DNA of 42,497 nucleotides, from positions 1 to 42,497 of the forward strand of contig NZ_JALAGY010000041.1 of the NCBI RefSeq assembly GCF_022712195.1, read 5' to 3'. A model generated the notes under the pieces. That model was given only the letters and a program-made list of their open reading frames with translations. It searched no databases and was not told the DNA's origin. Below are positions 11,497 through 19,948 of the stretch, in pieces. The position numbers were made by a program, and so were the translations under genes. The first letter of the stretch is position 1, and every line of letters begins with the position of its first letter. The DNA comes from Corynebacterium sp. Lineage in GTDB: Bacteria; Actinomycetota; Actinomycetes; Mycobacteriales; Mycobacteriaceae.

Positions 11497-12458
11497 TGGT
11501 GGACGGCAGTGTGAACAGCAGGGACGGCGACGAACGCGACGGGGCCGCTGCTGTGGAGGGGAACGGCGGTGTGGCGGTGCCTGCCCGTCATGCCTCGACT
11601 CTGATGCTGCTGCGTGACACCCTCAGCGGCCCTGAGGTGTATGTCCAGGAGCGTGCGAGCACGATGCGTTTCTGTGCCGAGATGACGGTGTTCCCGGGCG
11701 GGGGAGTGGACGCCAGGGATCTCCCGGGTGACGTGGACGGGGACGGCCACGACTCCCCGGAGATCGGCTGGCAGGGTCCGTCGACGCAGTGGTGGGCCGA
11801 ACGGCTGGGGACCACCCCTGACCTGGCCCGCGCCCTGGTGTGCGCGGCCGTGCGCGAGACCTTCGAGGAGACCGGGACGCTGTTGGCGGGGTACGCCGGT
11901 TCGTCGTCGGGAAACGGCAGTGGCCCGGTCCGGGACACGACCCCGTACCTGCCGTTCCGCCGGGAGCTCGAGCAGCACCGGCTGGCGTTCTCCGACTTCC
12001 TGAGCATGCACGACCTGGTGCTGCGCGGTGACCTGCTGCGCCCGTGGGCGAACTGGGTCACCCCCGAGTCGCAGCCGATCCGGTACGACACCGCGTTCTT
12101 CGTCGCGGCGATGCCGGAGGGGCAGGAGGCCTACGGCGACACCCGTGAGGCGTCGTCGACCGGCTGGTTCCGGCCGGCGACGTTGCTGGACGGCTGGCGT
12201 AACAGGAAGATCAACCTGATGCCGCCGACGTGGGCGCAGCTCAAGATGCTGGACACCTTCCGCAGTGTCGGTGAGGTCCTCGACTTCGCCGAGACTCTCC
12301 GGGTCGACCCGGTGCGCAGTGAGCCGGTCGACGAGCCCTACATGGCCGAGTACTACCTCCTGGAGACCCGGATGTACGGCTATCCGGAGCGGGTCTTCGC
12401 CCCGGGGATGAAGTTCGCCGTCGATCCGGAGGACCTGCCTCCGTCCCCGTTCGCGTGA
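11496..12458 (+). CDS. NUDIX hydrolase, NUDT7/NUDT19-like
   Basis: This is a pyrophosphohydrolase-type protein of about 320 residues, long for a NUDIX enzyme. The fold starts at HASTLMLLRD. The Nudix box is split: GGGVDAR at the start of the box is separated by a roughly 50-residue insert from RETFEETG, which carries the metal-binding glutamates. This layout resembles NUDT7/NUDT19 and related bacterial proteins that act on CoA derivatives, so an acyl-CoA or nucleotide diphosphate substrate is possible but not shown. The last four bases overlap the GTG start of the next gene (GTGA at 12455-12458), indicating translational coupling with a methyltransferase-like protein. Confidence 0.82.
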   Translation: MVDGSVNSRDGDERDGAAAVEGNGGVAVPARHASTLMLLRDTLSGPEVYVQERASTMRFCAEMTVFPGGGVDARDLPGDVDGDGHDSPEIGWQGPSTQWWAERLGTTPDLARALVCAAVRETFEETGTLLAGYAGSSSGNGSGPVRDTTPYLPFRRELEQHRLAFSDFLSMHDLVLRGDLLRPWANWVTPESQPIRYDTAFFVAAMPEGQEAYGDTREASSTGWFRPATLLDGWRNRKINLMPPTWAQLKMLDTFRSVGEVLDFAETLRVDPVRSEPVDEPYMAEYYLLETRMYGYPERVFAPGMKFAVDPEDLPPSPFA

Positions 12459-13681
12459 CGTACACGGTCGAGGAGGTCCACTGGCTCACGGAGAACCCCG
12501 GTGCCGTGGCGGAGGCGGAGCAGCTGGAGCTGACGGCGTCGAGCAGGTTGCGGGACACCGCGGTGCTGCGGGAGCGGTACGGGGAGCGGGCCCGGGCACT
12601 CGGTGAGCTGGTGACGGCGCGTCGTGCCGCGGTCCGTGGCGGCAAGGTGCCGGCTGACTGGCTGGTGTGCGGCGAGTCCGCCCAGCAGGCGACACCGGCC
12701 GTGGTGGCCGCTGAGCGGGCGGCCTTCCTCGCGGACGTCCTGGGCGCGGGGACGGCGGGGGACGGTCCCGTCGTCGCCGACGTGACCTGCTCGGTGGGCA
12801 CGGAGCTCCTCCATCTCTCCCGCCGGTTCGGCACCGTCCTGGGTGGTGACCTGGACCCGGCGAGACTGGCGATGGCCCGGCACAACATGGTGGTCTCCGG
12901 GGTCCCGTCCCGGCGGGTCGGCCTGGTGCGTGCGGACGCGGTGGTCCCCGCCTTCGCCGCGGGGAGGGTGGACGTGGTGGTCGCCGATCCGGCCCGGCGG
13001 ACCTCCCGTGGTCGTATCCGTGACCCCCGGGACCTGCTGCCGCCGTTGCCGGACCTGGTGGCGGCGCATGCGGGGTCTGCCTTGGCGGTGAAGTGCGCCC
13101 CGGGGATCGACTACAGTGACTGGGCCGGTCAGGTGGACGTGGTCAGTGTCGACGGCGGCGTGAAGGAGGCCTGCCTGTACTCCCCGGACCTGGCCCGGCA
13201 CGACCGGCGGGCGGTGGTGCTCCGTGACGGTGCACGTTACGTGCTGACCTCCGACGACCCGGAGTCCGAGGAGGTCGGGGAGCTGGGCCGGTACATCCTC
13301 GACCCGGACGGTGCGGTGGTCCGTGCCGGTCTGGTGCGTCAGTACGCCGCGGCGTTGGGGTGGTGGCGTCTCGACCCGCACATCGCCTACCTCAGCGGTG
13401 ACTCCCTGGACGCGGTCGTGGCAGGACGGTCGGCGCCCGGGCAGCGCATCTTCGAGGTGCTCGACCGGGTGCCGCTGAAGAAGCTGAGGCCGGCCCTGAC
13501 GGCGCTGGGGTGCGGACGGCTGGAGGTCCTGGTCCGTGGTGTGGACGTCGACCCCGACGTGCTGCGCCGCAGGATGAAGCTGACGAAGGGGCGGGGCGGC
13601 CGTGAGCTGACCGTCGTCGTGACCAGGATCGGTGACACGGCGGTGGCGGTCATCGCCGGGGAACTACACCTGCGGGGGTAG
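12455..13681 (+). CDS. SAM-dependent methyltransferase-like protein with THUMP-like domain
   Basis: The 408-residue protein has a predicted Rossmann methyltransferase core: VVADVTCSVGTELLHLS corresponds to motif I, GGDLDP to the acidic end of strand 2, and VDVVVADPARR to motif IV. A C-terminal THUMP-like domain follows (about residues 330-405, containing PLKKLRPALTALGCGRLEVL). Actinobacteria carry this family as an uncharacterised class I methyltransferase; the THUMP-like part suggests an RNA substrate. It starts with a GTG overlapping the stop of the NUDIX gene. An AT-rich stretch follows its stop before the etf promoter. Confidence 0.82.
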   Translation: MTYTVEEVHWLTENPGAVAEAEQLELTASSRLRDTAVLRERYGERARALGELVTARRAAVRGGKVPADWLVCGESAQQATPAVVAAERAAFLADVLGAGTAGDGPVVADVTCSVGTELLHLSRRFGTVLGGDLDPARLAMARHNMVVSGVPSRRVGLVRADAVVPAFAAGRVDVVVADPARRTSRGRIRDPRDLLPPLPDLVAAHAGSALAVKCAPGIDYSDWAGQVDVVSVDGGVKEACLYSPDLARHDRRAVVLRDGARYVLTSDDPESEEVGELGRYILDPDGAVVRAGLVRQYAAALGWWRLDPHIAYLSGDSLDAVVAGRSAPGQRIFEVLDRVPLKKLRPALTALGCGRLEVLVRGVDVDPDVLRRRMKLTKGRGGRELTVVVTRIGDTAVAVIAGELHLRG

Positions 13682-13769
13682 TGATAAATAAATGATTTTC
13701 CGCACACCGGCCGGCATCATCGCAGGTAATGACGTTTCCGTGGTGACGTGGCCCGGGCGAAGATCCCCA

Positions 13770-13785
13770 TGTGGGGTACATCACG
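13770..13785 (+). promoter_or_regulatory. GlxR (CRP-type)-like site upstream of etfBA
   Basis: TGTGGGGTACATCACG fits the C. glutamicum GlxR consensus TGTGANNTANNTCACA at 8 of 10 outer positions plus both central TA bases, with a G for A at each inner or outer edge. It overlaps the expected -35 region of the promoter whose -10 is at 13798-13803, so cAMP-GlxR binding would be expected to repress etfBA. Confidence 0.6.
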
Positions 13786-13797
13786 GTGAATCGCAGG

Positions 13798-13803
13798 TAG
13801 ACT
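13798..13803 (+). promoter_or_regulatory. -10 box of the etfBA operon
   Basis: TAGACT matches the corynebacterial -10 (TANNNT). GGTACA (13775-13780), 17 bases upstream, is a weak -35. The leader would be about 35 bases and includes the GGAAGG ribosome-binding site at 13831-13836. Confidence 0.5.
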
Positions 13804-13843
13804 TCTGAGCGAAGAAAAGCACCCCAAGCAGGAAGGCCTATGA

Positions 13844-14632
13844 ATGTCGAACATCGTGGTTCTGGTCAAGCAGGTGCCGGACACCTATTCCGAGCGCAAG
13901 CTGACCGATGACGACTTCACCCTCGATCGTGAGAGCGCCGACGCGGTCCTCGACGAGATCAACGAGAATGCCGTAGAAGCTGCACTCCAGCTCAAGGAAG
14001 CTGGTGGCGACCGCAACGTCGTCGTGCTTTCCGTCGGTCCGGCCAGTGCCAAGGACGCACTGCGCAAGGCACTGTCCCTCGGTGCCGACGAGGCCATCCT
14101 CGTCACGGACGACGCCCTCGCCGGTTCCGACGCGCTCGGTACCGCCTGGACCCTGTCCAACGCACTCAACCTCGTCGACGACATCGAGCTGATCATCGCC
14201 GGTAACGCGTCGACCGACGGTGTCGCCGGTGCGGTCCCCGGTCTGCTCAGCGAGTACCGCCAGATCCCTGCGCTGACGCACCTGCGTACCCTGGAGGTCA
14301 CCGGTGACAAGGTCTCCGGCGAGCGCGTCACCGAGGACGGCGTCTACACGGTCGAGGCACCGAAGCCGGCCATCGTCTCCGTCACGGAGAAGGCCAACAC
14401 CCCGCGCTTCGCCGTCTTCAAGGGCATCATGGCCGCCAAGAAGAAGAAGATCCGGGAAGTCAGCCTCGCCGACATCGGCGTCGCCCCGGAGAACGTCGGT
14501 CTGGCTGCGGCGTCCACCTCGGTGACCAACGCGGCGCCGAAGCCGGAGAAGACCGCTGGCGAGATCATCACCGACGAGGGCGACGGCGGCAACAAGCTGG
14601 TCGAGTACCTCGTGTCGAAGAAGCTCGTCTAG
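13844..14632 (+). CDS. etfB: Electron transfer flavoprotein subunit beta
   Basis: EtfB pairs with EtfA to shuttle electrons from acyl-CoA and other flavin dehydrogenases to the quinone pool. The 262-residue protein begins SNIVVLVKQVPDTYSERKL, as in mycobacterial FixA, and contains the signature region VEAPKPAIVSVTEKANTPRF with the following KGIMAAKKKKI. The start is ATG 13844 with GGAAGG seven bases upstream. Another ATG at 13840 is out of frame. Its partner etfA follows after 48 bases with its own ribosome-binding site. A GlxR-like site overlaps the promoter. Confidence 0.95.
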   Translation: MSNIVVLVKQVPDTYSERKLTDDDFTLDRESADAVLDEINENAVEAALQLKEAGGDRNVVVLSVGPASAKDALRKALSLGADEAILVTDDALAGSDALGTAWTLSNALNLVDDIELIIAGNASTDGVAGAVPGLLSEYRQIPALTHLRTLEVTGDKVSGERVTEDGVYTVEAPKPAIVSVTEKANTPRFAVFKGIMAAKKKKIREVSLADIGVAPENVGLAAASTSVTNAAPKPEKTAGEIITDEGDGGNKLVEYLVSKKLV

Positions 14633-14680
14633 TTCACCCCGATTCCCCAGAACGAATCTGTCGAAAGGACATTCACAACC

Positions 14681-15634
14681 ATGACCAACGTCCTGGTACT
14701 TGTCGAGCACACGCAGGGTGAACTGAAGAACTCCACCCTCGAGCTCATCACCGCAGCCCGCGCCTTCGGCACCGTCGGTGCCGTGGTCGTCGGTGCCCCC
14801 GGCACCGCCGAGAAGCTGCAGCCCGGTCTGGCCGCCGGTGGCGCCGAGACCATCTACGCCGCCGAGTCGGAAGACGCCGAGAAGTACGTCGTCACCCCCT
14901 CGGTCGACGCCGTCTCCGGTCTCGCCGCCCAGCTCCAGGTCCCGGTGGTCATCGCCGCCGGTGCCGCCGGCAACGAGATCGCCGGCCGCGTCGGCGCCCG
15001 TGTGGCGTCCGGCGTGCTCTACGACCAGATCGAGATCCGCGGCGACCGCACCTCCACCGGTTCCATCTTCGGCGGCGACTTCACCGTCGAGTCCACCGCC
15101 GGTGGCGCTTCGCCGGTGTTCACCCTGCGCGCCGGTGCCGTCGATCCGGAGCCGCAGGCCGCCTCCGGTACCGTCCAGCCCGTCGAGCTGCCCGCCGCCG
15201 GCCCGACCGCGGTGACCGTCACCTCCTTCTCCCCGGCGGAGAAGGCTGACCGTCCCGAGCTCACCGAGGCCAAGATCGTGGTCTCCGGTGGCCGTGGTGT
15301 CGCCGGCCCCGAGGGCTTCCGCGATGTCGTCGAGCCCCTGGCGGACGTCCTCGGTGCCGCCGTCGGTGCCTCCCGTGCCGCAGTGGACGCCGACTACTAC
15401 CCGGGCAAGTTCCAGGTGGGGCAGACCGGCAAGACCGTCTCGCCGAACCTGTACATCGCCCTGGGCATCTCCGGTGCCATCCAGCACAAGGCCGGCATGC
15501 AGACCTCGAAGACCATCGTCGCGGTCAACAAGGACGACGAGGCCGGAATCTTCGAGATCGCCGACTTCGGTGTCGTCGGTGACCTCTTCAAGGTCGCCCC
15601 GCAGGCCACCGAGGCACTCAAGGCCCGCGGCTAG
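14681..15634 (+). CDS. etfA: Electron transfer flavoprotein subunit alpha
   Basis: The 317-residue EtfA holds the FAD. The C-terminal FAD-binding domain is clear: [16 protein letters not shown], then the block [20 protein letters not shown], and [23 protein letters not shown]. The N-terminal domain begins [29 protein letters not shown] precedes the ATG. It is the second gene of the etfBA operon. In M. tuberculosis the same pair (fixA/fixB) lies close to iscS and mnmA, as here, except that an antiporter gene is inserted. Confidence 0.96.
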   Translation: MTNVLVLVEHTQGELKNSTLELITAARAFGTVGAVVVGAPGTAEKLQPGLAAGGAETIYAAESEDAEKYVVTPSVDAVSGLAAQLQVPVVIAAGAAGNEIAGRVGARVASGVLYDQIEIRGDRTSTGSIFGGDFTVESTAGGASPVFTLRAGAVDPEPQAASGTVQPVELPAAGPTAVTVTSFSPAEKADRPELTEAKIVVSGGRGVAGPEGFRDVVEPLADVLGAAVGASRAAVDADYYPGKFQVGQTGKTVSPNLYIALGISGAIQHKAGMQTSKTIVAVNKDDEAGIFEIADFGVVGDLFKVAPQATEALKARG

Positions 15635-15737
15635 GAGCAGGGCCTGCAGCACGGTCCCCGCGGGCACCTGGCGGTGTCTGCGCCGGTGCCGCCGCGTAGA
15701 ATCGTCGGTGACCCGGTGAGGTGAACCGTGCACACGG

Positions 15738-15780
15738 CACGATGAGGACCCGCACTCACCGAGTGCGGGTCCTCATCGTG
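15738..15780 (+). terminator. Perfect 19-bp stem-loop after etfA
   Basis: Positions 15738-15756 and 15762-15780 are exact reverse complements (19 bp) around a 5-base loop. There is no T-run behind it, so it may act as a Rho-assisted terminator, an RNA stability element or a double-strand-binding site. It separates etfBA from the antiporter gene. Confidence 0.65.
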
Positions 15781-15848
15781 TCCCCGGACACCTCGGCGGC
15801 ACCCTCCCAGAGACACACCGTGCCCACCTCCCGAAGGACAACACCGCC

Positions 15849-17516
15849 GTGACCACCCTCTTCGTCATCATGTTCCTGATGCTCGCGACGGTGCTGACCG
15901 TCGGCGTGGGGGACCGCATCGGCCTGCCCTGGCCGGTCCTTCTCCTGCTGGTCACCACGGCGGTGATGTTCATCCCCGGTACCCCGACGGTGTGGATCGA
16001 ACCGGAGCTGATCCTCCCGCTCTTCCTGCCGCCCCTGCTGTGGGCACTGGCCCGCAGGACGTCCTGGGGCATGTTCCGGGACCAGTGGCGCACCATCCTC
16101 AGCCTGTCCGTGGGACTGGTGTTCACCACCGTCGCCGTGGTGACCGGGGTGACCATGCTGATCATCCCGGGAGTGGGCCTGGTGGCGGCCCTGGCCCTCG
16201 CCGCGGCGGTGGCGCCGCCGGACCCGGTGGCGGTGGAGGCGGTGGCGGAACCGGCCGGCATCCCCCGCAGGATCATCGGCTCCCTGCAGTCCGAGGGGCT
16301 CTTCAACGACGCAGCCTCGTTGGTGATCTTCAGCGCGGCGATCACAGCCGCCCAGTTCAACGACGACATCCACTGGTTCGAGGCCGGCGGCACCTTCGTG
16401 TACAGCGCCCTGGGGGCGGTGGTCCTTGGCTGGCTGATCGGTCGTGGCTCCGCGCTGGTCCTGGGGTGGCTGGACTCCCCGGTGGCCGGTAACGCCTTCA
16501 CCTGGGTGCTGCCGTTCATGGTGTACCTCGCCGCCGAGGAGATCCACGTCTCCGGCGTGATCGCCGTGGTGGTGGCGGCGGTGGAGCTGACCTCCCGCAC
16601 CGACGCCACCGCGGCGGACTCGCGGTTGACCGGGTCGGCGTTCTGGGAAGTCACCGAGCTGCTGGTCACCGGCCTGGCCTTCGGCCTGATGGGTATGAAT
16701 GTCCGCGACGCGATCATCGACGACGACACCGACCACCTCAACCCCGTCTGGTGGGGACTGGTCATCTCCGTGGTGCTGGTCCTCGTCCGGTTCCTCTGGA
16801 TGTGCTGGCTGCTGCGGGTCAACAGGACCCGACGGGGGAGGTACCGTGCACCGATCAGGTTCACCGACGTGATCCTGCTCAGCTGGTCGGGCATGCGGGG
16901 GCTGGTGACCTTCGCGCTGGTGCTGTCGTTGAACCCGGTGGACTTCCCGCTGCGCGACGAGTTCACCATCGTCGCCTTCGTCGTCCTGCTGTGCACGATG
17001 GTGATCCCGGGACTCACCCTGCCCGCACTGACGTCCTACCTGCGCAGGAACCACGGGCTGCAGGACCTCGAGGACAAGCAGACCGAGGAGGCGCTGGACG
17101 AGGCGTACCGGGCGGCCCTCGACGTCGTGCGGGCGCAGATGAGCGAGGGACTGTCACCTGAACAGGCGGCCCGGATCGAGGAACGCCTGGGGCTGGTGCG
17201 ATCGGCCTCCGCCCTGGACGACAGCTCCGACGACAGTGCGGATGACGCGGCGGACGTGACACCCGGCGGCGCCGGCGGTGCTGACGGTGCCGACGGCTCC
17301 CTGGCAGAGCCGACCGAGGCGGAGATCATCCGCCGGCGCCGTGAACGAAGCCGGGCCCTGGGACGTAAGGCCCTGGAGGTCAGACGTGAGGCGATGTTCG
17401 CCGCCCAGCGCAGTCTCGCCGCCTCGAAGTCGAGGCGGGGAGTGGACCCTGAGGCGATCGGGGAGAAGATGCGCGAACTCGACCGCCGCCTGCTCGCCTA
17501 CCCCGAGGAGAAGTGA
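15849..17516 (+). CDS. Cation:proton antiporter, CPA1 (NhaP/NHE-type)
   Basis: This 555-residue membrane protein probably exchanges Na+ or K+ for H+. About twelve hydrophobic segments span residues 1-395. They include the family motifs AAAVAPPDPVAVEAVAEPAG and, later, GLFNDAASLVIFSAAI with the conserved Asn-Asp pair. The C-terminal ~160 residues are cytoplasmic and hydrophilic, with an acidic, Ser/Asp/Gly-rich linker and a basic helical end. The start is GTG 15849 with GAAGGA upstream. The next gene starts only seven bases after its stop, suggesting a shared transcript with the cysteine desulfurase. The transported ion cannot be told from sequence. Confidence 0.9.
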   Translation: MTTLFVIMFLMLATVLTVGVGDRIGLPWPVLLLLVTTAVMFIPGTPTVWIEPELILPLFLPPLLWALARRTSWGMFRDQWRTILSLSVGLVFTTVAVVTGVTMLIIPGVGLVAALALAAAVAPPDPVAVEAVAEPAGIPRRIIGSLQSEGLFNDAASLVIFSAAITAAQFNDDIHWFEAGGTFVYSALGAVVLGWLIGRGSALVLGWLDSPVAGNAFTWVLPFMVYLAAEEIHVSGVIAVVVAAVELTSRTDATAADSRLTGSAFWEVTELLVTGLAFGLMGMNVRDAIIDDDTDHLNPVWWGLVISVVLVLVRFLWMCWLLRVNRTRRGRYRAPIRFTDVILLSWSGMRGLVTFALVLSLNPVDFPLRDEFTIVAFVVLLCTMVIPGLTLPALTSYLRRNHGLQDLEDKQTEEALDEAYRAALDVVRAQMSEGLSPEQAARIEERLGLVRSASALDDSSDDSADDAADVTPGGAGGADGADGSLAEPTEAEIIRRRRERSRALGRKALEVRREAMFAAQRSLAASKSRRGVDPEAIGEKMRELDRRLLAYPEEK

Positions 17517-17522
17517 CCACCG

Positions 17523-18722
17523 TTGGCACCCGCGACGACCAGGATCTACGCCGACCATGCTGCGACGGCACCGCTGCGACCTGAGGCGGCCCGCGCGATG
17601 GAGGAGACCGGCCGGCTGCTCAACCCGGCAGGCCAGTACGCCTCCGGCCGCGACGCCAAGCGGGTGCTCGAGGACGCCCGTGAGCAGGTCGCGGAACTGC
17701 TCGGAGCGGACCGTGCCGAGGTGATCTTCACCGCCTCAGGCACGGAATCAGACAATCTCGCCGTCCAGGGACTGGCCTACGGGGCGAAGAAGACCCGCGG
17801 GCCGGCAGCGAGACGGATCCGTTCTGCGGTGACCGAGCATCCCGCCGTCGTGGAGACCGTCGACTGGCTCTGCGGCGACATCGCCGGCGGCGGCTCCCCG
17901 CAGTTCGAGCACGTCGCCCTGCCGGTGGACGACGCCGGCCGGGTGAAGGTCGGTCAGCCCGGTGGAGCCGGCGGGTTCGACGCCACCCGGGACGCTGTGG
18001 CGACGTGCATGTGGGCCAACAACGAGACCGGCAACCTCCAGCCGGTCCGTGAGCTCGCCGGGCAGGCCGCCGCGGCCGGAGTCCCGTTCCACGTCGACGC
18101 CGTCCAGGCCGTCGGCCACGTGCCTGTGGACTTCCGGTCGCTGGGCAGTGCGACCCTGGCGGCGAGCGCACACAAGTTCGGCGGGCCGAAGTCCATGGGG
18201 ATCCTGCTGGCCCGACGCGACGCCGTACTGGTCAGCCCTCTGCGCGGTGGTGGTCAGGAGCGCGGGGTCCGTTCCGGCACGGCCAACCCCCAGGGGGCGG
18301 CGGGGACGGCCGCGGCCCTGGAAGCCGCCGTCGGCGAGATGGAACGGGAACAGTGTCGGCTGGACTCCCTCCGGGACCAGGTGTTGTCGGTCGTCAGGTC
18401 GATACCCCGGTCCCAGATCTACACCGACCCGGCAGGCGGGGCACTGGCCGGGCACGTCCACGTCTCCTTCCCCGGGGCCGAGGGCGACAGCCTGATCATG
18501 CTGCTGGACGTCGCCGGAGTGGACGCCTCGACCGGGTCGGCGTGTTCGGCGGGCGTGAACCGCGCGAGCCACGTGCTCACGGGGATGGGGGTGCCGGTCG
18601 ACGTGGCCCGCGGCGCACTCCGCCTGACCTTCGGTACCGCCACCACCGCGCAGGACGTCGACCGGCTGTGCGCACTGTTGCCCGGGGTGGTCGAGCAGGC
18701 GCGGGCCGCGGGGATGGCGTGA
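17523..18722 (+). CDS. iscS: Cysteine desulfurase (IscS/NifS family)
   Basis: This PLP enzyme removes sulfur from cysteine as a persulfide for tRNA thiolation and Fe-S clusters. The 399-residue protein carries the PLP lysine Lys218 in SAHKFGGPKS and the persulfide-forming cysteine Cys341 in TGSACSAG. It begins IYADHAATAPLRPEA, the usual start of the fold. The likely start is TTG 17523, with GAGGAGAAG about nine bases upstream inside the end of the antiporter gene. It lies 119 bases before mnmA, so it probably supplies the sulfur for 2-thiouridine synthesis. The same pairing (Rv3025c-Rv3024c) is seen in M. tuberculosis. Confidence 0.93.
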   Translation: MAPATTRIYADHAATAPLRPEAARAMEETGRLLNPAGQYASGRDAKRVLEDAREQVAELLGADRAEVIFTASGTESDNLAVQGLAYGAKKTRGPAARRIRSAVTEHPAVVETVDWLCGDIAGGGSPQFEHVALPVDDAGRVKVGQPGGAGGFDATRDAVATCMWANNETGNLQPVRELAGQAAAAGVPFHVDAVQAVGHVPVDFRSLGSATLAASAHKFGGPKSMGILLARRDAVLVSPLRGGGQERGVRSGTANPQGAAGTAAALEAAVGEMEREQCRLDSLRDQVLSVVRSIPRSQIYTDPAGGALAGHVHVSFPGAEGDSLIMLLDVAGVDASTGSACSAGVNRASHVLTGMGVPVDVARGALRLTFGTATTAQDVDRLCALLPGVVEQARAAGMA

Positions 18723-18738
18723 CCGGCTGGCGCCGTGG

Positions 18739-18778
18739 CGTCCCGGTTCCGACGTCCCGGTTCCGGCGTCCGGGTTCC
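18739..18778 (+). repeat. Three tandem 14-bp repeats upstream of mnmA
   Basis: The unit CGTCCCGGTTCCGA/G occurs at 18739-18752 and 18753-18766, and a degenerate third copy (CGTCCGGGTTCC) at 18767-18778. All lie in the non-coding gap between iscS and mnmA, just before a -10-like TAGGGT (18792-18797). Confidence 0.7.
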
Positions 18779-18841
18779 ACCACGCCCGGTGTAGGGTGAA
18801 GGGCTGACTGCAGGGCAACAGACGAGAGAAGGGAGAACACC

Positions 18842-19948
18842 ATGCGGGTTGTCGCGGCGATGAGCGGAGGGGTGGACTCTTCCGTGGCGGCGGCACGGGC
18901 GCTCGAGGCGGGGCACGAGGTCGTCGGTGTCCACCTGGCGTTGAGCCAGTCACCGGAGGCCGTGCGCGCCGGTTCCCGGGGATGCTGTTCACTGGAGGAT
19001 TCCGCCGACGCACGGCGGGTCTGCGACTCCCTCGGCATCCCGTTCTACGTCTGGGACTTCTCCGACCGGTTCAAGGCCGACGTCATCGACAACTTCGTGG
19101 AGTCCTACGAGATCGGCGAGACACCGAACCCCTGCCTGCGGTGCAACGAGAAGATCAAGTTCGAGGCACTGCTCGACCGCTCCGTCGCGCTGGGGTTCGA
19201 CGCGGTGGTCACCGGCCACTACGCCCGGCTGCACGACGGGGTGATGCGGCGCGGCGTCGACGCCAACAAGGACCAGTCCTACGTGCTCGGCGTTCTCGAC
19301 GACGAGCAGCTCGCGCACTGCATGTTCCCGGTCGGGGACACCGTGAAGCCAGACATCCGGGCCGAGGCCAAGGATCTCGGCATGGGGGTGGCGTCGAAGC
19401 CGGACAGCCACGACATCTGCTTCATCCCCGACGGCAACACACAGGCCTTCCTGGGCAGGCAGATCGGACTGCGTCCCGGGATGGTGAAGTCGGTGGAGGG
19501 GGAGACCCTCGCCGAACACGACGGCGTCTACGGGTTCACCATCGGGCAGCGCAAAGGGCTCGGGGTCGCCGGACCGGCGCCGGACGGTCAGCCCCGCTAC
19601 GTCACCGACATCGACGCCTCCACCGGTACGGTCACCGTGGGTGGCCGCGACGACCTGCGCGTCGGCCACATCACGGCCGACCGGCTCAAGCGGCTCGACC
19701 CGGCGAAGCACGGCACCACCTTCGACTGCGAGGTCCAGGTCCGTGCCCACGGGGGCGTCGTCCCGGCGACGGCGACGTTGGGAGATGATTCCGTCGCCCT
19801 TGACCTCCACGAACCGCTGCGCGGCGTCGCCCGCGGTCAGGCGGCCGTGGTCTACCTCCCGGACGACGACGGCGACATCCTCCTCGGTTCGGGGACGATC
19901 TGCGCCACCGCCCCCTGGTCCGCCGAGGCCGAGGCGCAGACGGCGTGA
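18842..19948 (+). CDS. mnmA: tRNA 2-thiouridine(34) synthase MnmA
   Basis: MnmA adds sulfur to U34 of Lys, Glu and Gln tRNAs. The 368-residue protein has the PP-loop SGGVDSS (residues 8-14) that activates the uridine by adenylation. Two catalytic cysteines are present: Cys101 in LRCNEKIKF and Cys193 in [11 protein letters not shown]. The C-terminal beta-barrel contains [20 protein letters not shown] is a good ribosome-binding site for ATG 18842. Its last four bases overlap the GTG start of the next gene (GTGA at 19945-19948). Confidence 0.96.
   Translation: MRVVAAMSGGVDSSVAAARALEAGHEVVGVHLALSQSPEAVRAGSRGCCSLEDSADARRVCDSLGIPFYVWDFSDRFKADVIDNFVESYEIGETPNPCLRCNEKIKFEALLDRSVALGFDAVVTGHYARLHDGVMRRGVDANKDQSYVLGVLDDEQLAHCMFPVGDTVKPDIRAEAKDLGMGVASKPDSHDICFIPDGNTQAFLGRQIGLRPGMVKSVEGETLAEHDGVYGFTIGQRKGLGVAGPAPDGQPRYVTDIDASTGTVTVGGRDDLRVGHITADRLKRLDPAKHGTTFDCEVQVRAHGGVVPATATLGDDSVALDLHEPLRGVARGQAAVVYLPDDDGDILLGSGTICATAPWSAEAEAQTA

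Noticed and set aside
13838..15733. A 631-codon minus-strand frame across etfBA
   Set aside because: It is a mirror of the strongly coding plus strand in G+C-rich DNA, with Gly/Asp/Val-rich, repetitive composition and no motif.
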